This document shows positions 25,157-33,381 of a stretch of 64,000 nt of DNA, piece after piece. Where the stretch lies: assembly GCA_963789355.1 (NCBI GenBank), contig CAWBKK010000009.1, positions 62,001 through 126,000 on the forward strand, written 5' to 3'. The stretch comes from Gaiellasilicea sp963789355 (GTDB taxonomy: Bacteria; Actinomycetota; Thermoleophilia; Gaiellales; Gaiellaceae). Below the pieces are notes generated by a model that had not been told where the DNA came from, ran no database searches, and was given only the letters and a program-made list of their open reading frames with translations. Every line of letters starts with the position of its first letter. Position 1 is the first letter of the stretch. The translations under genes and the position numbers were made by a program.

Positions 25157-26491
25157 ATGAAATCCCTGCTCGCCGACGCGCACGTGCTGACGCTGGACGA
25201 CGCGGGGACGGAGCACCCCGACGGCTGGATCCTCGTCGAGGACGGCTTCGTGGCGGCGGTCGGGACGGGCGCGGAGCCGAACGCCGACGAGCGCACCGGG
25301 CTCGGCGGCGCGGTCGTCACGCCGGGCCTCGTCAACACCCACCACCATCTCTACCAGACGCTCACCCGCGCGCGCGCCCAGCAGGCGACGCTCTTCGAAT
25401 GGCTCGTCGAGCTCTATCCGACGTGGGCGAAGATCGACGCCGAGGCGGAGTACGCGGCCGCGCGCACCGGGATCGCGGAGCTGATGCTCTCGGGCTGCAC
25501 GACCGTCTTCGATCACCACTACGTCTTCCCCCGCGGCCGCGCCGGCCTCGTCGAGGCGGAGGTGCAGGCGGCCCGCGAGCTCGGCTGCCGTCTCGTCGCC
25601 TCGCGCGGCTCGATGGATCTCGGCGTGTCCGACGGCGGCCTGCCGCCGGACGAGCTCGTCGAGGACATCGACGCCGTGCTCGAGGACACGGAGCGGCTCG
25701 TCGGCGAGTTGCACGAGACCGGCCCGGGCGCCCGGATCCAGATCGCGGTCGCGCCGTGCTCGCCCTTCTCCGTCACCGGCCGGCTGATGACGGAGTCGGC
25801 CGAGCTCGCGCGCAGGCTCGGCCTGAACCTGCACACCCACCTGGCCGAGACGGTCGAGGAGGAGGCGTATTGCCGGGAGCTGTACGGCTGCACCCCGGTC
25901 GAGTACCTCGACTCGCTCGGCTGGCTCGACGGCGACGTCTGGTGCGCTCACTGCGTCCACCTCTCCCCGCCCGAGATCGCCCGCTTCGCGGCGACCGGCA
26001 CCGGCGTCGCCCACTGCCCCACCTCGAACCTGCGCCTCGGCGCCGGGGTCGCACCCGTGCGGGAGCTGGCCGATGCGGGCGTGCGGGTCGGACTCGGCGT
26101 CGACGGATCCGCCTCGAACGAGCGCAGCCATCTCTTCAACGAGGTCAAGCAGGCGCTCCTCGTCGCGCGTGGTCGCGGCGGCCCGGCGGCCATGACGGCC
26201 CGCGAGGCATTCCGGCTGGGAACACGCGGCGGCGCCGAGGTGCTCGGCCGCAACGACCTTGGCGCGATCGCGCCTGGGATGTGCGCCGACCTCGCTGTCT
26301 GGCCAACGGACGGGCTCGAGCTCGCCGGCGCTGCCGATCCCGTCGCCGGCCTCGTCTTCGCCGGAGCCGACCGCGTCGAGCGACTCTACGTCGGCGGCGA
26401 GCTCGTCGTCCAGGGCGGCGCGCTCGTGCGGGCGGACGAGCGCGAGATCGCCCGCGAGCACCGGGCGCAGGCGACGAGATTCACGACGTAG
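25157..26491 (+). CDS. 8-oxoguanine deaminase-like amidohydrolase
   Basis: The 444-aa metal-dependent hydrolase shows NTHHHLYQTLTRA, LNLHTHLAE, WCAHCVH and GVDGSASNERS, which supply the zinc ligands and catalytic aspartate. The VFDHHYVFP and RGSMDLGVSDGGLPPD stretches resemble 8-oxoguanine deaminases more than plain guanine deaminases. It would give urate directly from 8-oxoguanine, fitting the next genes. TACGGT lies 8 nt before the ATG. Other aminohydrolases of the chlorohydrolase family remain possible. Confidence 0.8.
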   Translation: MKSLLADAHVLTLDDAGTEHPDGWILVEDGFVAAVGTGAEPNADERTGLGGAVVTPGLVNTHHHLYQTLTRARAQQATLFEWLVELYPTWAKIDAEAEYAAARTGIAELMLSGCTTVFDHHYVFPRGRAGLVEAEVQAARELGCRLVASRGSMDLGVSDGGLPPDELVEDIDAVLEDTERLVGELHETGPGARIQIAVAPCSPFSVTGRLMTESAELARRLGLNLHTHLAETVEEEAYCRELYGCTPVEYLDSLGWLDGDVWCAHCVHLSPPEIARFAATGTGVAHCPTSNLRLGAGVAPVRELADAGVRVGLGVDGSASNERSHLFNEVKQALLVARGRGGPAAMTAREAFRLGTRGGAEVLGRNDLGAIAPGMCADLAVWPTDGLELAGAADPVAGLVFAGADRVERLYVGGELVVQGGALVRADEREIAREHRAQATRFTT

Positions 26492-26518
26492 AGATCCACT
26501 GCGTAGTAGGTTCGCTCG

Positions 26519-26806
26519 GTGATCTCGCTGTCGACCCACGTGCTCGACACCGGTACCGGCAAGCCGGCCGACGGCGTCCTGATCGTCCTCTACCGCGGCG
26601 ACATGTTCATGGCGGAGACGCGCACCGACGGCGACGGGCGGGCGCTCCTCTCGGACGACCTCGACCCGGGCGTCTACCGGCTCGTCTTCCATCCGCCGTC
26701 CCCGTTCTTCAAGCGGGTCGAGCTGGAGGTCGATCTCGACGAGGGTCATTACCACGTCCCGCTGCTCGTCTCTCCCTACTCGTGCGCGAGCTACCGCGGC
26801 AGCTGA
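26519..26806 (+). CDS. uraH: 5-hydroxyisourate hydrolase (transthyretin-like)
   Basis: The 95-aa protein begins MISLSTHVLDTGTGKPADG and ends SYRGS, the diagnostic C-terminal tetrad of HIU hydrolases. It opens 5-hydroxyisourate made by urate oxidase to OHCU. TAGGTT (26507-26512) lies 6 nt before the GTG start. The next gene overlaps its 3' end by 25 bp. Confidence 0.93.
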   Translation: MISLSTHVLDTGTGKPADGVLIVLYRGDMFMAETRTDGDGRALLSDDLDPGVYRLVFHPPSPFFKRVELEVDLDEGHYHVPLLVSPYSCASYRGS

Positions 26807-27216
26807 GCGTCGCGGAGCTGACGCCGCTGTTCTCCGGGCGGACGCGGCTGGTCGACGAGCTGGCGGAGCGCCCGGATCCCCTCGCCGCGGCCGAGGAGGT
26901 CGCGCTGGCCCTGCCCGAGGCGGATCAGGTCGCCGCCCTCGCGACCCACCCGCGGATCGGGGAGCCGTCCGCGGAGCAGCGCGGCGCCGAGCCCGACGTG
27001 CTGGAGGAGCTCGCGCGCCTGAACGACGAGTACGAGCGCCGCTTCGGGTTCGCGTTCGTCGTCTTCGTCGACGGGCGCACGCGGGCCGAGCTGCTCCCCG
27101 TGCTACGGGAGCGACTGAAGCGGACACACGCGGAGGAGCTCGAGACGGGCCTGCGGGCGCTCTGCGAGATCGCACGGTCGAGATGGGAACAGCACCGGTG
27201 GACGCGGACTACCTGA
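26782..27216 (+). CDS. uraD: OHCU decarboxylase
   Basis: This 144-aa protein decarboxylates OHCU to S-allantoin. It has ATHPRIGEPS and the LARLNDEYERRFGFAFVVFVDG segment typical of the family, with the catalytic His in HPRIG. GTG 26782 is the best start (overlapping uraH). The N-terminal part is shorter than usual (~165 aa). The 3' end overlaps puuD by 34 bp, so the three genes are tightly coupled. Confidence 0.88.
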   Translation: MRELPRQLSVAELTPLFSGRTRLVDELAERPDPLAAAEEVALALPEADQVAALATHPRIGEPSAEQRGAEPDVLEELARLNDEYERRFGFAFVVFVDGRTRAELLPVLRERLKRTHAEELETGLRALCEIARSRWEQHRWTRTT

Positions 27217-28341
27217 GAGATCTCGCCGACCTCGTGCTGCGGCTGCTCCACGTCGTCGCCGGGATCGCCTGGATCGGCGCCTCCTTCTACTTCATCCGGC
27301 TCGATCTCGGGCTCGCATCGCCGAAGGAGGCGAAGGAAGGCGTTGCGGGCGAGTACTGGGGCGTGCACGGCGGCGGCTTCTACCACTCGCAGAAGTACAA
27401 GGTCGCGCCGCCCGCAGCTGCCGGAGCACCTGCACTGGTTCAAGTGGGAGGCCTACACGACGTGGCTCTCGGGCTTTGCGCTCCTGGTCGTCCTCTACTG
27501 GCTCGACGCCGGCGACCGGCTCGTCGACCCGGCAGTCGCCGACCTGAGCGCGTGGAGCGCGGCCGGGCTGTCAGCGGCGGGGCTCGCCCTCGCCTGGCTC
27601 GCGTACGACGCGGCCTGCCGGGTGTTGCGGGACGATCGGCTCGTCGCGCTCGCGGTCGCGCTGCTCGTCGCCCTTTCCGCCTTCGCCGCCGGGCAGCTCT
27701 TCGCCGCACGCGCCTCGTTCCTCCAGGTCGGCGCGATGCTGGGGACGATCATGGCCGCGAACGTCTTCTTCACGATCATCCCGGCGCACTGGGAGCTCGT
27801 CCGCGCGAAGGAGCAGGGCCGGGAGCCCGACACCGAGCCGGGGCTTCGCGCCAAGCAGCGCTCGGTGCACAACAACTACCTGACCCTTCCTGTCGTCTTC
27901 ACGATGCTCGCCGGCCACTTCCCGCTCGCGTTCGGGCAGGAGCACGCCTGGCTCGTGCTGCTCGCGATCTTTGCGATCGTCGCCGCGATCAGGCACTTCT
28001 TCAACCGCTGGCACACCGGCCGGCGGGACTGGTGGATCCTCGGCGCGGCCGGTGCTGCGGCCGTCGCGCTCGCGTTCGTGCTGGCGCCGGATGACGTCCA
28101 GGCGACAGAGGTTCCTGACGACGCGGTCGCGCAGAGCATCGTCACCGAGCGCTGCCAGACCTGCCACTCCGGCGTCTCCGCGCCCAACGGCGTCCGGCTC
28201 GAGTCGGTCGCGCTGATGGAGCGGTACGCCTCCGAGATCGAAGGTCAGGTGTCGTCGCGCGCGATGCCGCCCGGGAACGCGACGGGGCTCACGGACGGCG
28301 AGCGCGAGCAGCTCGTCGCCTGGGCGGCGTCTCGAGGTTAG
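27183..28341 (+). pseudogene. puuD: Membrane urate oxidase PuuD with cytochrome c domain, frameshifted
   Basis: PuuD is a membrane-bound urate oxidase with a C-terminal c-type cytochrome. The N-terminal part reads in one frame (VVAGIAWIGASFYFIRLDL ... SQKYKVAPP), and from about 27413 the protein continues in another (PQLPEHLHWFKWEAYTT ...). One extra C in CCGCCC (27408-27413) explains the shift. The rest is intact: about eight membrane segments, then ERCQTCHSGVS (CxxCH heme site). Either a sequencing error or a recent inactivating mutation; the rest of the pathway is intact, which favours an error. Confidence 0.85.
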
Positions 28342-28350
28342 GGTCTCGGC

Positions 28351-28764
28351 GTGCTCGAGATCACCGCCGCCGGAATGCACTTCGTCGCCCGCTGGGAGGA
28401 CGAGCTGGCGCCGAAGACGGTCGCCGCGTTCAAGGCGATCCTGCCGCTCGACGACCGGATCATCCACTGCCGCTGGAGTGGCGAGTCGAACTGGATCCCC
28501 TGGGGCGACCGCGACCTCGGGATCGGGCCCGAGAACGCGACCAGCTACCCCCACCCCGGCGAGCTCGCGCTCTACCCCGGCGGCGAGAGCGAGACGGAGC
28601 TGCTGTTCCCGTACGGTTACTGCTCGTTCGCGAGCAAGGCGGGCCACCTCTGGGCGAACCACTTCGCGACGCTCGTGGAGGGCCAGGAGCAGCTGAAGGA
28701 GCTGGGCCGGCTGACGCTCTGGGAAGGCGCGCAGCCGATCTCGTTCCGGGAGACCGGCACTTAG
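28351..28764 (+). CDS. DUF3830 (cyclophilin-like fold) protein
   Basis: The 137-aa product has the DUF3830 marks ENATSYPHPGELALYPGG and SETELLFPYGYCSFASKAGHL. Members have a cyclophilin-like fold and unknown function. Its place directly after puuD (TAGGGT box overlapping the puuD stop, 6 nt before the GTG) links it to purine breakdown, possibly as a small-molecule binding or processing protein. It is convergent with the cyclase gene, overlapping by 4 bp. Confidence 0.8.
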   Translation: MLEITAAGMHFVARWEDELAPKTVAAFKAILPLDDRIIHCRWSGESNWIPWGDRDLGIGPENATSYPHPGELALYPGGESETELLFPYGYCSFASKAGHLWANHFATLVEGQEQLKELGRLTLWEGAQPISFRETGT

Positions 28765-30188
28765 GGCAGGCCGAGCAGCACGTACGCGTCCACGGGCTCG
28801 TCCTTGCCCTTCATCCTCAAGCCGGCTCTCGCCTCCACGAGCGCCCCGGCCGGTAGGGCCGCATGCGTCCGGGGGCCGATCAGCACGCCGCCCGCCGGTG
28901 CGAGGCTCTCCAGGCGCGCGGCTGTGTTGACGGTGTCACCGACCAGCGTGTAGGCGACGTGGCCCTCGCCACCGATCTCGCGCATCACCGCTTCGCCGCT
29001 GTTGACGCCGATGCGGAGGCGCGGCCAGTCCGGATGCTCCTCGGCGAGTTCCGTCACAGCCCGCTGCAGGGCGAGAGCCGCCCGCGCGGCCCTCACCGCG
29101 TGGTCCGGCTGATCACCCCGGCTGTTGAACGTGGCGACGATCCCGTCGCCGATGAACTTCTCGACCTCGCCGCCGAAGCGACGGGTGAGCAACGGCGCAG
29201 CGGTGCCCCAGTACCCGTCGAGAACCGCAGCGGCCTCGGACGGGGACGACCGCTCGGAGAAGCTCGTGTACCCCTCGAGGTCGCCGAACAGGACGCTGAG
29301 CTCCTGGCGGCGCTCGCGCGTAGACGGCAGATAGAGCGTCCGGAAGCGCTCCTCGCGCCACTCGCGGCGGGCGGCGAAGCCGATGATCAGATAGGCGAAG
29401 ACGATCAGGCCGTGCCATTCCCACCAGCTCGCGTGCCACTTTCGCTCGCCCGTGACGGCGACGCCGATCATCGCCTCCGCGAGCAGCAGGAAACACGCGA
29501 TCACGGCCGTCGAGAGGAGCGTGGGGCGGTGCCGGAAGAGACGCCAGTAGCGGACCGCGCTGACCGCGTAGATGATCGTCCCGAGGATCGCCAGCGTGCC
29601 GAGCACCTTCCCCGTGGCGGCCTCGCTGTTGGGCCCCCGCAGCGGCGGCAGATCCGCGAGCGTCCAGAGGAACCAGATCGCCATCGTGATCAGGACGGCC
29701 GCGCGGAGCTTCGCGCGGTGCCGGATCAGCCGCGGCCCTAGCTCCGGCCGTGCGTCGACGAACGCCGAGCCGGCGGCGAAGAAGGCGCTGACGAGCAGGC
29801 CGACGGGAATCGCGATCTGGAAGCCCGCGCGGCTCTCGGAGAAGAGGACGCCGGCGGTCCCGAAGGCGTGGAGGCCCATGAAGCCGCCCGTCGCCATGAA
29901 CGCCAGGGAGAGGAGGAGCACGCGGGCGTCACTGCGCCGGTTGGCCGCCTCGCCCGCCGCGTAGCCGAGCGCCACCGCCACGCCCCCGACGAGGCCGAAG
30001 ATGACGAAGTGCGCCTGATGGTTGTGGAGCTGGGGATCGAGCTGCTCCCGCAGCAGCAGCGAGACAAAACCGACGAGCGGCAGCGTCACCGCGAGGATGC
30101 CGGCGATCACGACCGCCCCGGATCCCGCACCGAGCCAGGCGGTGCTCAACCCGACGGGGCGAGAGCTCAGATTTTCGGACGAAACCAT
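28761..30188 (-). CDS. Membrane class III adenylate cyclase with histidine-rich membrane domain
   Basis: The 475-aa protein has about seven membrane segments (residues 15-285) and a C-terminal class III cyclase domain: LFGDLEGYTSFSE and FIGDGIVATF hold the metal aspartates, EKFIGD has the substrate lysine, and LVGDTVNTAAR is the second catalytic motif. The membrane part contains HQAHF, GLHAFGT and SWWEWH, shared with the cyclase at 49985-51295. The conserved histidines suggest heme or metal sensing, but this is inference. It separates the two halves of the purine region. Confidence 0.85.
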   Translation of the reverse strand: MVSSENLSSRPVGLSTAWLGAGSGAVVIAGILAVTLPLVGFVSLLLREQLDPQLHNHQAHFVIFGLVGGVAVALGYAAGEAANRRSDARVLLLSLAFMATGGFMGLHAFGTAGVLFSESRAGFQIAIPVGLLVSAFFAAGSAFVDARPELGPRLIRHRAKLRAAVLITMAIWFLWTLADLPPLRGPNSEAATGKVLGTLAILGTIIYAVSAVRYWRLFRHRPTLLSTAVIACFLLLAEAMIGVAVTGERKWHASWWEWHGLIVFAYLIIGFAARREWREERFRTLYLPSTRERRQELSVLFGDLEGYTSFSERSSPSEAAAVLDGYWGTAAPLLTRRFGGEVEKFIGDGIVATFNSRGDQPDHAVRAARAALALQRAVTELAEEHPDWPRLRIGVNSGEAVMREIGGEGHVAYTLVGDTVNTAARLESLAPAGGVLIGPRTHAALPAGALVEARAGLRMKGKDEPVDAYVLLGLP

Positions 30189-30266
30189 CCCATGAGCGTA
30201 GGACGCGCCCCCTCGTCGGCGGGGACGATCTTGCGTCCTTCTCGAGGACGACGTTTTCGGCGGGGA

Positions 30267-30617
30267 TTACTCGTCCTGTTGCAGCCGCAGGTCGAAGCCA
30301 GCGGGAGCGTGCACGTTGATCATCCGCACGACGGCGCTGCCCTCGTTCGCGAACGTGTGCTGCAGGCCCGGCGGGACGAGGACGAATGTCCCCGGACCGG
30401 CCACGACCTCTTCGCCCTCGACCGTGAAGGTCAGCTCGCCCTCGAGGATGTAGAAGGAATCGTCCTCGGCCGCGTGGGCGTGAATCGGCGGGCCGCTGCG
30501 ATGCGGCTGGATCTCGATCACGGCGAGGTTGAACCGCGGTGTGTCCCCACTCTGCGCCAGGAACTCGACGTTGCCGACGCGGTGGCCCTCACCCGGCTTG
30601 ACGACGACGGCCTTCAT
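30267..30617 (-). CDS. Small cupin-domain protein
   Basis: The 116-aa single-domain cupin has PIHAHAAEDDSFYILEGEL and VLVPPGLQHTFAN, which supply the usual His/His/Glu/His metal site. Its ATG overlaps the stop of the amidohydrolase (ATGA). In ureide pathways cupins can act as ureidoglycine aminohydrolase or ureidoglycolate lyase, but this one is too short and general for that assignment; a role in ureide breakdown is only suggested by position. Confidence 0.8.
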   Translation of the reverse strand: MKAVVVKPGEGHRVGNVEFLAQSGDTPRFNLAVIEIQPHRSGPPIHAHAAEDDSFYILEGELTFTVEGEEVVAGPGTFVLVPPGLQHTFANEGSAVVRMINVHAPAGFDLRLQQDE

Positions 30618-31606
30618 GCGACCAGCCTCCGCAACGCACCGGTGAGCGCGTCGAGCGCGAGCGCGATGTCCTCCACGGAGCTCAACTCGGCCGGATTGTG
30701 GCTGATCCCGCCGTTGAGGCTGCGGACGAAGAGCATCCCGGAGGGGACGCCGGCGCTCGCGAGGATCCCCGCGTCGTGGCCCGCGCCCGAGGGCAGCTCG
30801 AGCACGGGCAGGCCGAGCTCTTCGACCTCCGCCCGCAGCGCCGCCCGGATCTCCTCCGACATCGGCGAGGGCTCGGTGCGGATCGGCTCCTCGATCTCGA
30901 GCGCGGCGGCGAGGCGGTCGAGGCGCTCCGCGTCCGGCGCGCGGGCGTCGACGGAGACCACGACACGGCCGGGGATCACGTTCGTCCCGCCGGGCTCGAC
31001 CGTCACCTGGCCGATCGTCGCGACGGCCCCCTCGAGCTCGCGCGCCGCATCGCGGGCGTGGAGGACGAACTCGGCCGCCTCCACGAGCGCGTCCTCGCGC
31101 ACGTCCATCGGCGTCGTGCCGGCATGGCCGGACGTGCCGGTGAACGTCCGCCGGCCGCGGACGTAGCCGACGATCGCCGTCACGATCCCGAGCGGAACGT
31201 CCGCCCGCAGCAGCGTCGGCCCCTGCTCGATGTGCAGCTCGACGTACGCGCCGGGGCGCGCAGCGCAGCCGCGGCTGCCGGCGCAACCACGCTCCTCATC
31301 GCGGAAGACGACGACGCCCAGTCCCGGCGTGCCGAGCCGCTCGACCGCCTCGATCCCGGCGACGACGCCGAGCGTCCCGTCGAAGCGACCCGCGCCGGGG
31401 ACGGTGTCGAGGTGCGAGCCCGTCCACACCTCACGCTCGCCGCCCGGAATCCGCCCGATCAGATTGCCCGCCGCGTCGACCTCGACCTCGAGCCCGGCCT
31501 CGCGGAACCACCCGGCGGCGAGCTCGTGCGCCACGTCCTCCTCGGGCGAGTAGCCGATCCGGTCGCCGAGAGCGGCAAGCTGGTCGAGGCGCTCCAGGAT
31601 CCGCAC
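30614..31606 (-). CDS. Allantoate amidohydrolase-like M20-family enzyme (short)
   Basis: The 330-aa protein has the M20 metal-site motifs WTGSHLDTVPGAGRFDG, FRDEERG, VELHIEQGP and GHDAGILASAGVPSGMLFV. Relatives are allantoate amidohydrolases or N-carbamoyl amino acid hydrolases. It is about 80 aa shorter than usual; the stretch between the DEE motif and HIEQG, normally about 50-60 aa, is reduced to some 18 aa. Allantoate hydrolysis fits the purine genes nearby. No allantoinase is in the window. Confidence 0.75.
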   Translation of the reverse strand: MRILERLDQLAALGDRIGYSPEEDVAHELAAGWFREAGLEVEVDAAGNLIGRIPGGEREVWTGSHLDTVPGAGRFDGTLGVVAGIEAVERLGTPGLGVVVFRDEERGCAGSRGCAARPGAYVELHIEQGPTLLRADVPLGIVTAIVGYVRGRRTFTGTSGHAGTTPMDVREDALVEAAEFVLHARDAARELEGAVATIGQVTVEPGGTNVIPGRVVVSVDARAPDAERLDRLAAALEIEEPIRTEPSPMSEEIRAALRAEVEELGLPVLELPSGAGHDAGILASAGVPSGMLFVRSLNGGISHNPAELSSVEDIALALDALTGALRRLVA

Positions 31607-31615
31607 GCCCGGAAC

Positions 31616-32218
31616 CTATCGCGGCTGGAGTCCCGCCTGATCCAGCTCGGCCGCGACGAGCGCGTCGTAGCGGCCCGCCTCGAGATCGCCGAGCGGATCC
31701 TTCGTGAAGCGGAGCAGCTCGCCGTAGGGGAGCCCGAACGCGGCGCGCATCGCCAGCAGGCGCCGCCGCTCCTCCGACAGCTCGCCGACCGCCTTCACGG
31801 CCGCGTTCAGCCGTCGCACCTGGCGCACCCGCGGCGGGAGCGCCCAGAGCAGGAGCAGCGCGGCCGGGAGCGCGAAGAAGAGGAGACCGAGCAGATTCGC
31901 GAGATCGTGCGCAGCTCCGGCGCCGCCGCGGCCGAGATCCTCGACCTCGCCGCCCGAGCCCTCCCCCGCGCCGCGCAGGGCGTCGCCGAGGGAATCGCCG
32001 ATCACCGGCGTGCCGTCGACGGCGTCGGCCGCCGCGCCGAAGCCACCGCTGACGCCCTTCCCCGCCGACTCGACGCCCTCGCCGAGGATCGCCAGCCGGT
32101 CGACGGCGTCGTGCACCTCGAGCGCGATCAGCGCAAAGAGCACGAGCGCGAGCACGACGGCGAGGTCGCGCGCGATCAGGTCGAGGCGCCGGCCGGGCAC
32201 ATCGGGATAGAGGCGCAC
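31616..32218 (-). CDS. Membrane protein of unknown function
   Basis: The 200-aa product has a hydrophobic segment after the N-terminus (LAVVLALVLFALIALEV), a glycine/alanine-rich extracytoplasmic loop (residues 45-100), a second membrane segment (LLGLLFFALPAALLLLWAL) and a charged cytoplasmic tail. I do not recognise a family. The GTG start at 32218 follows an AGAGGTG ribosome site. It lies between the amidohydrolase and MFS genes in the same direction. Confidence 0.7.
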   Translation of the reverse strand: MRLYPDVPGRRLDLIARDLAVVLALVLFALIALEVHDAVDRLAILGEGVESAGKGVSGGFGAAADAVDGTPVIGDSLGDALRGAGEGSGGEVEDLGRGGAGAAHDLANLLGLLFFALPAALLLLWALPPRVRQVRRLNAAVKAVGELSEERRRLLAMRAAFGLPYGELLRFTKDPLGDLEAGRYDALVAAELDQAGLQPR

Positions 32219-32238
32219 GCTTTCACCTCTACCCAGCC

Positions 32239-33381
32239 TCACCGTTCCCGCAACGGCCGCAGGATCGCCCAGCCGGCGAGCGGGAAGGCGGCGGCGAGCC
32301 CGTAGGCAAGCGTCCACGATCCGGCCGTGACGACGGCTGCGAACGCGATCGGGGTCGCCACCGCCACGAGCGAGAGCACCGTCTGCTGGACACCGAGCGC
32401 GGCTCCGGCCCTGGCGCGCCCGGCGAGCTCGGCGACCGCGGTGAAGGCGATCCCGTTCCACGCCATCGAGAGCGCCCCCGCGACCACGAAGGCGGGAATG
32501 AGGAGGACGAGCGGCCCGTCCAGCAGCACCGTCGCCAAGACGAGCGTCACCGTCATCGCGATTCCGATTCGCTGGAGCGGCGCGATCCGGGAGCGCAGCG
32601 TGTCCGACCAGTGCCCGGCTGCGACCCGCAGGACCATCGCCGCGAGCTGGACGACGCCGAGCACCGCCGCGGCCTCCCCCTTTCCGAGCCCCCGCTCGTC
32701 GTGGAGGTAGAGGACGACGAAGCTCAGAACCGCCATCTGCCCGACGACGTAGAAGCCGCTGACCGCGGAGAGCCGCCAGAGCTTCCCGTCCCGAACAGTC
32801 CACTCGACGTCGTCGGCCTTGATCGGAGCTCCCACCGGCTCCCGGATGAGGAGGGCGCCGACCACGCCCGCGAGCAGGCAGAAGGCCCCGAGCGAGGCAT
32901 ACGCCTGCGCCACGGTCAGGAAGGGGAGCACGATCGCACCCAGGAGTCCGCCGACGGGGACGGCAGCCTGCCGGATCCCCAGCGCCAACCCGCGCTCGGA
33001 GGCATCGAACCAGCCCATGATCGCCCGGCCGGTGGCGGCGTTGACGCTCGCGCCCGCCGCCCCGGAGAGGAAGAGCAGCGCGTACAGCTCCCAGAACGAG
33101 TCGGCCCGGCCGGCCACGATCAGCAGGACACCGCAGGTCCCGAGACCGGTCGCCAGCACGACCCGCTCGCCGACGCGGTCGGTCAGGAATCCCCAGGGCA
33201 CCAGCGTGACGAGCGTGCCGAGCCAGTGGCTGGAGAGGATCGCCCCGACCTCGGCAAGGCTGAGGCCGAGCGCGTCGCGGATCGCCGGCGCGATCGCCGG
33301 CAGGCCGATCCCGATCGTCGCGAAGCTCGCCTGCGCGCCGGTGCCGGCGGCGAGGACGGTCCAGCGGTAGCTCGAGCGCGC
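32239..33381 (-). CDS. MFS transporter without a recognisable start codon
   Basis: This is a 12-segment major facilitator protein of about 380 aa: WGFLTDRVGERVVLATGLG (loop 2-3 motif), TGRAIMGWFDASERGLALG, and a second half from GKLWRLSAVSGFYVVGQ. Substrate unknown. The frame covers the first membrane helix (TVLAAGTGAQASFATIGIGL), but no ATG, GTG or TTG occurs in frame before it; upstream it runs into the aldehyde dehydrogenase gene. The 5' end given (33381) is approximate. A small sequence error or unusual start is likely. Confidence 0.75.
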   Translation of the reverse strand, partial: ARSSYRWTVLAAGTGAQASFATIGIGLPAIAPAIRDALGLSLAEVGAILSSHWLGTLVTLVPWGFLTDRVGERVVLATGLGTCGVLLIVAGRADSFWELYALLFLSGAAGASVNAATGRAIMGWFDASERGLALGIRQAAVPVGGLLGAIVLPFLTVAQAYASLGAFCLLAGVVGALLIREPVGAPIKADDVEWTVRDGKLWRLSAVSGFYVVGQMAVLSFVVLYLHDERGLGKGEAAAVLGVVQLAAMVLRVAAGHWSDTLRSRIAPLQRIGIAMTVTLVLATVLLDGPLVLLIPAFVVAGALSMAWNGIAFTAVAELAGRARAGAALGVQQTVLSLVAVATPIAFAAVVTAGSWTLAYGLAAAFPLAGWAILRPLRER

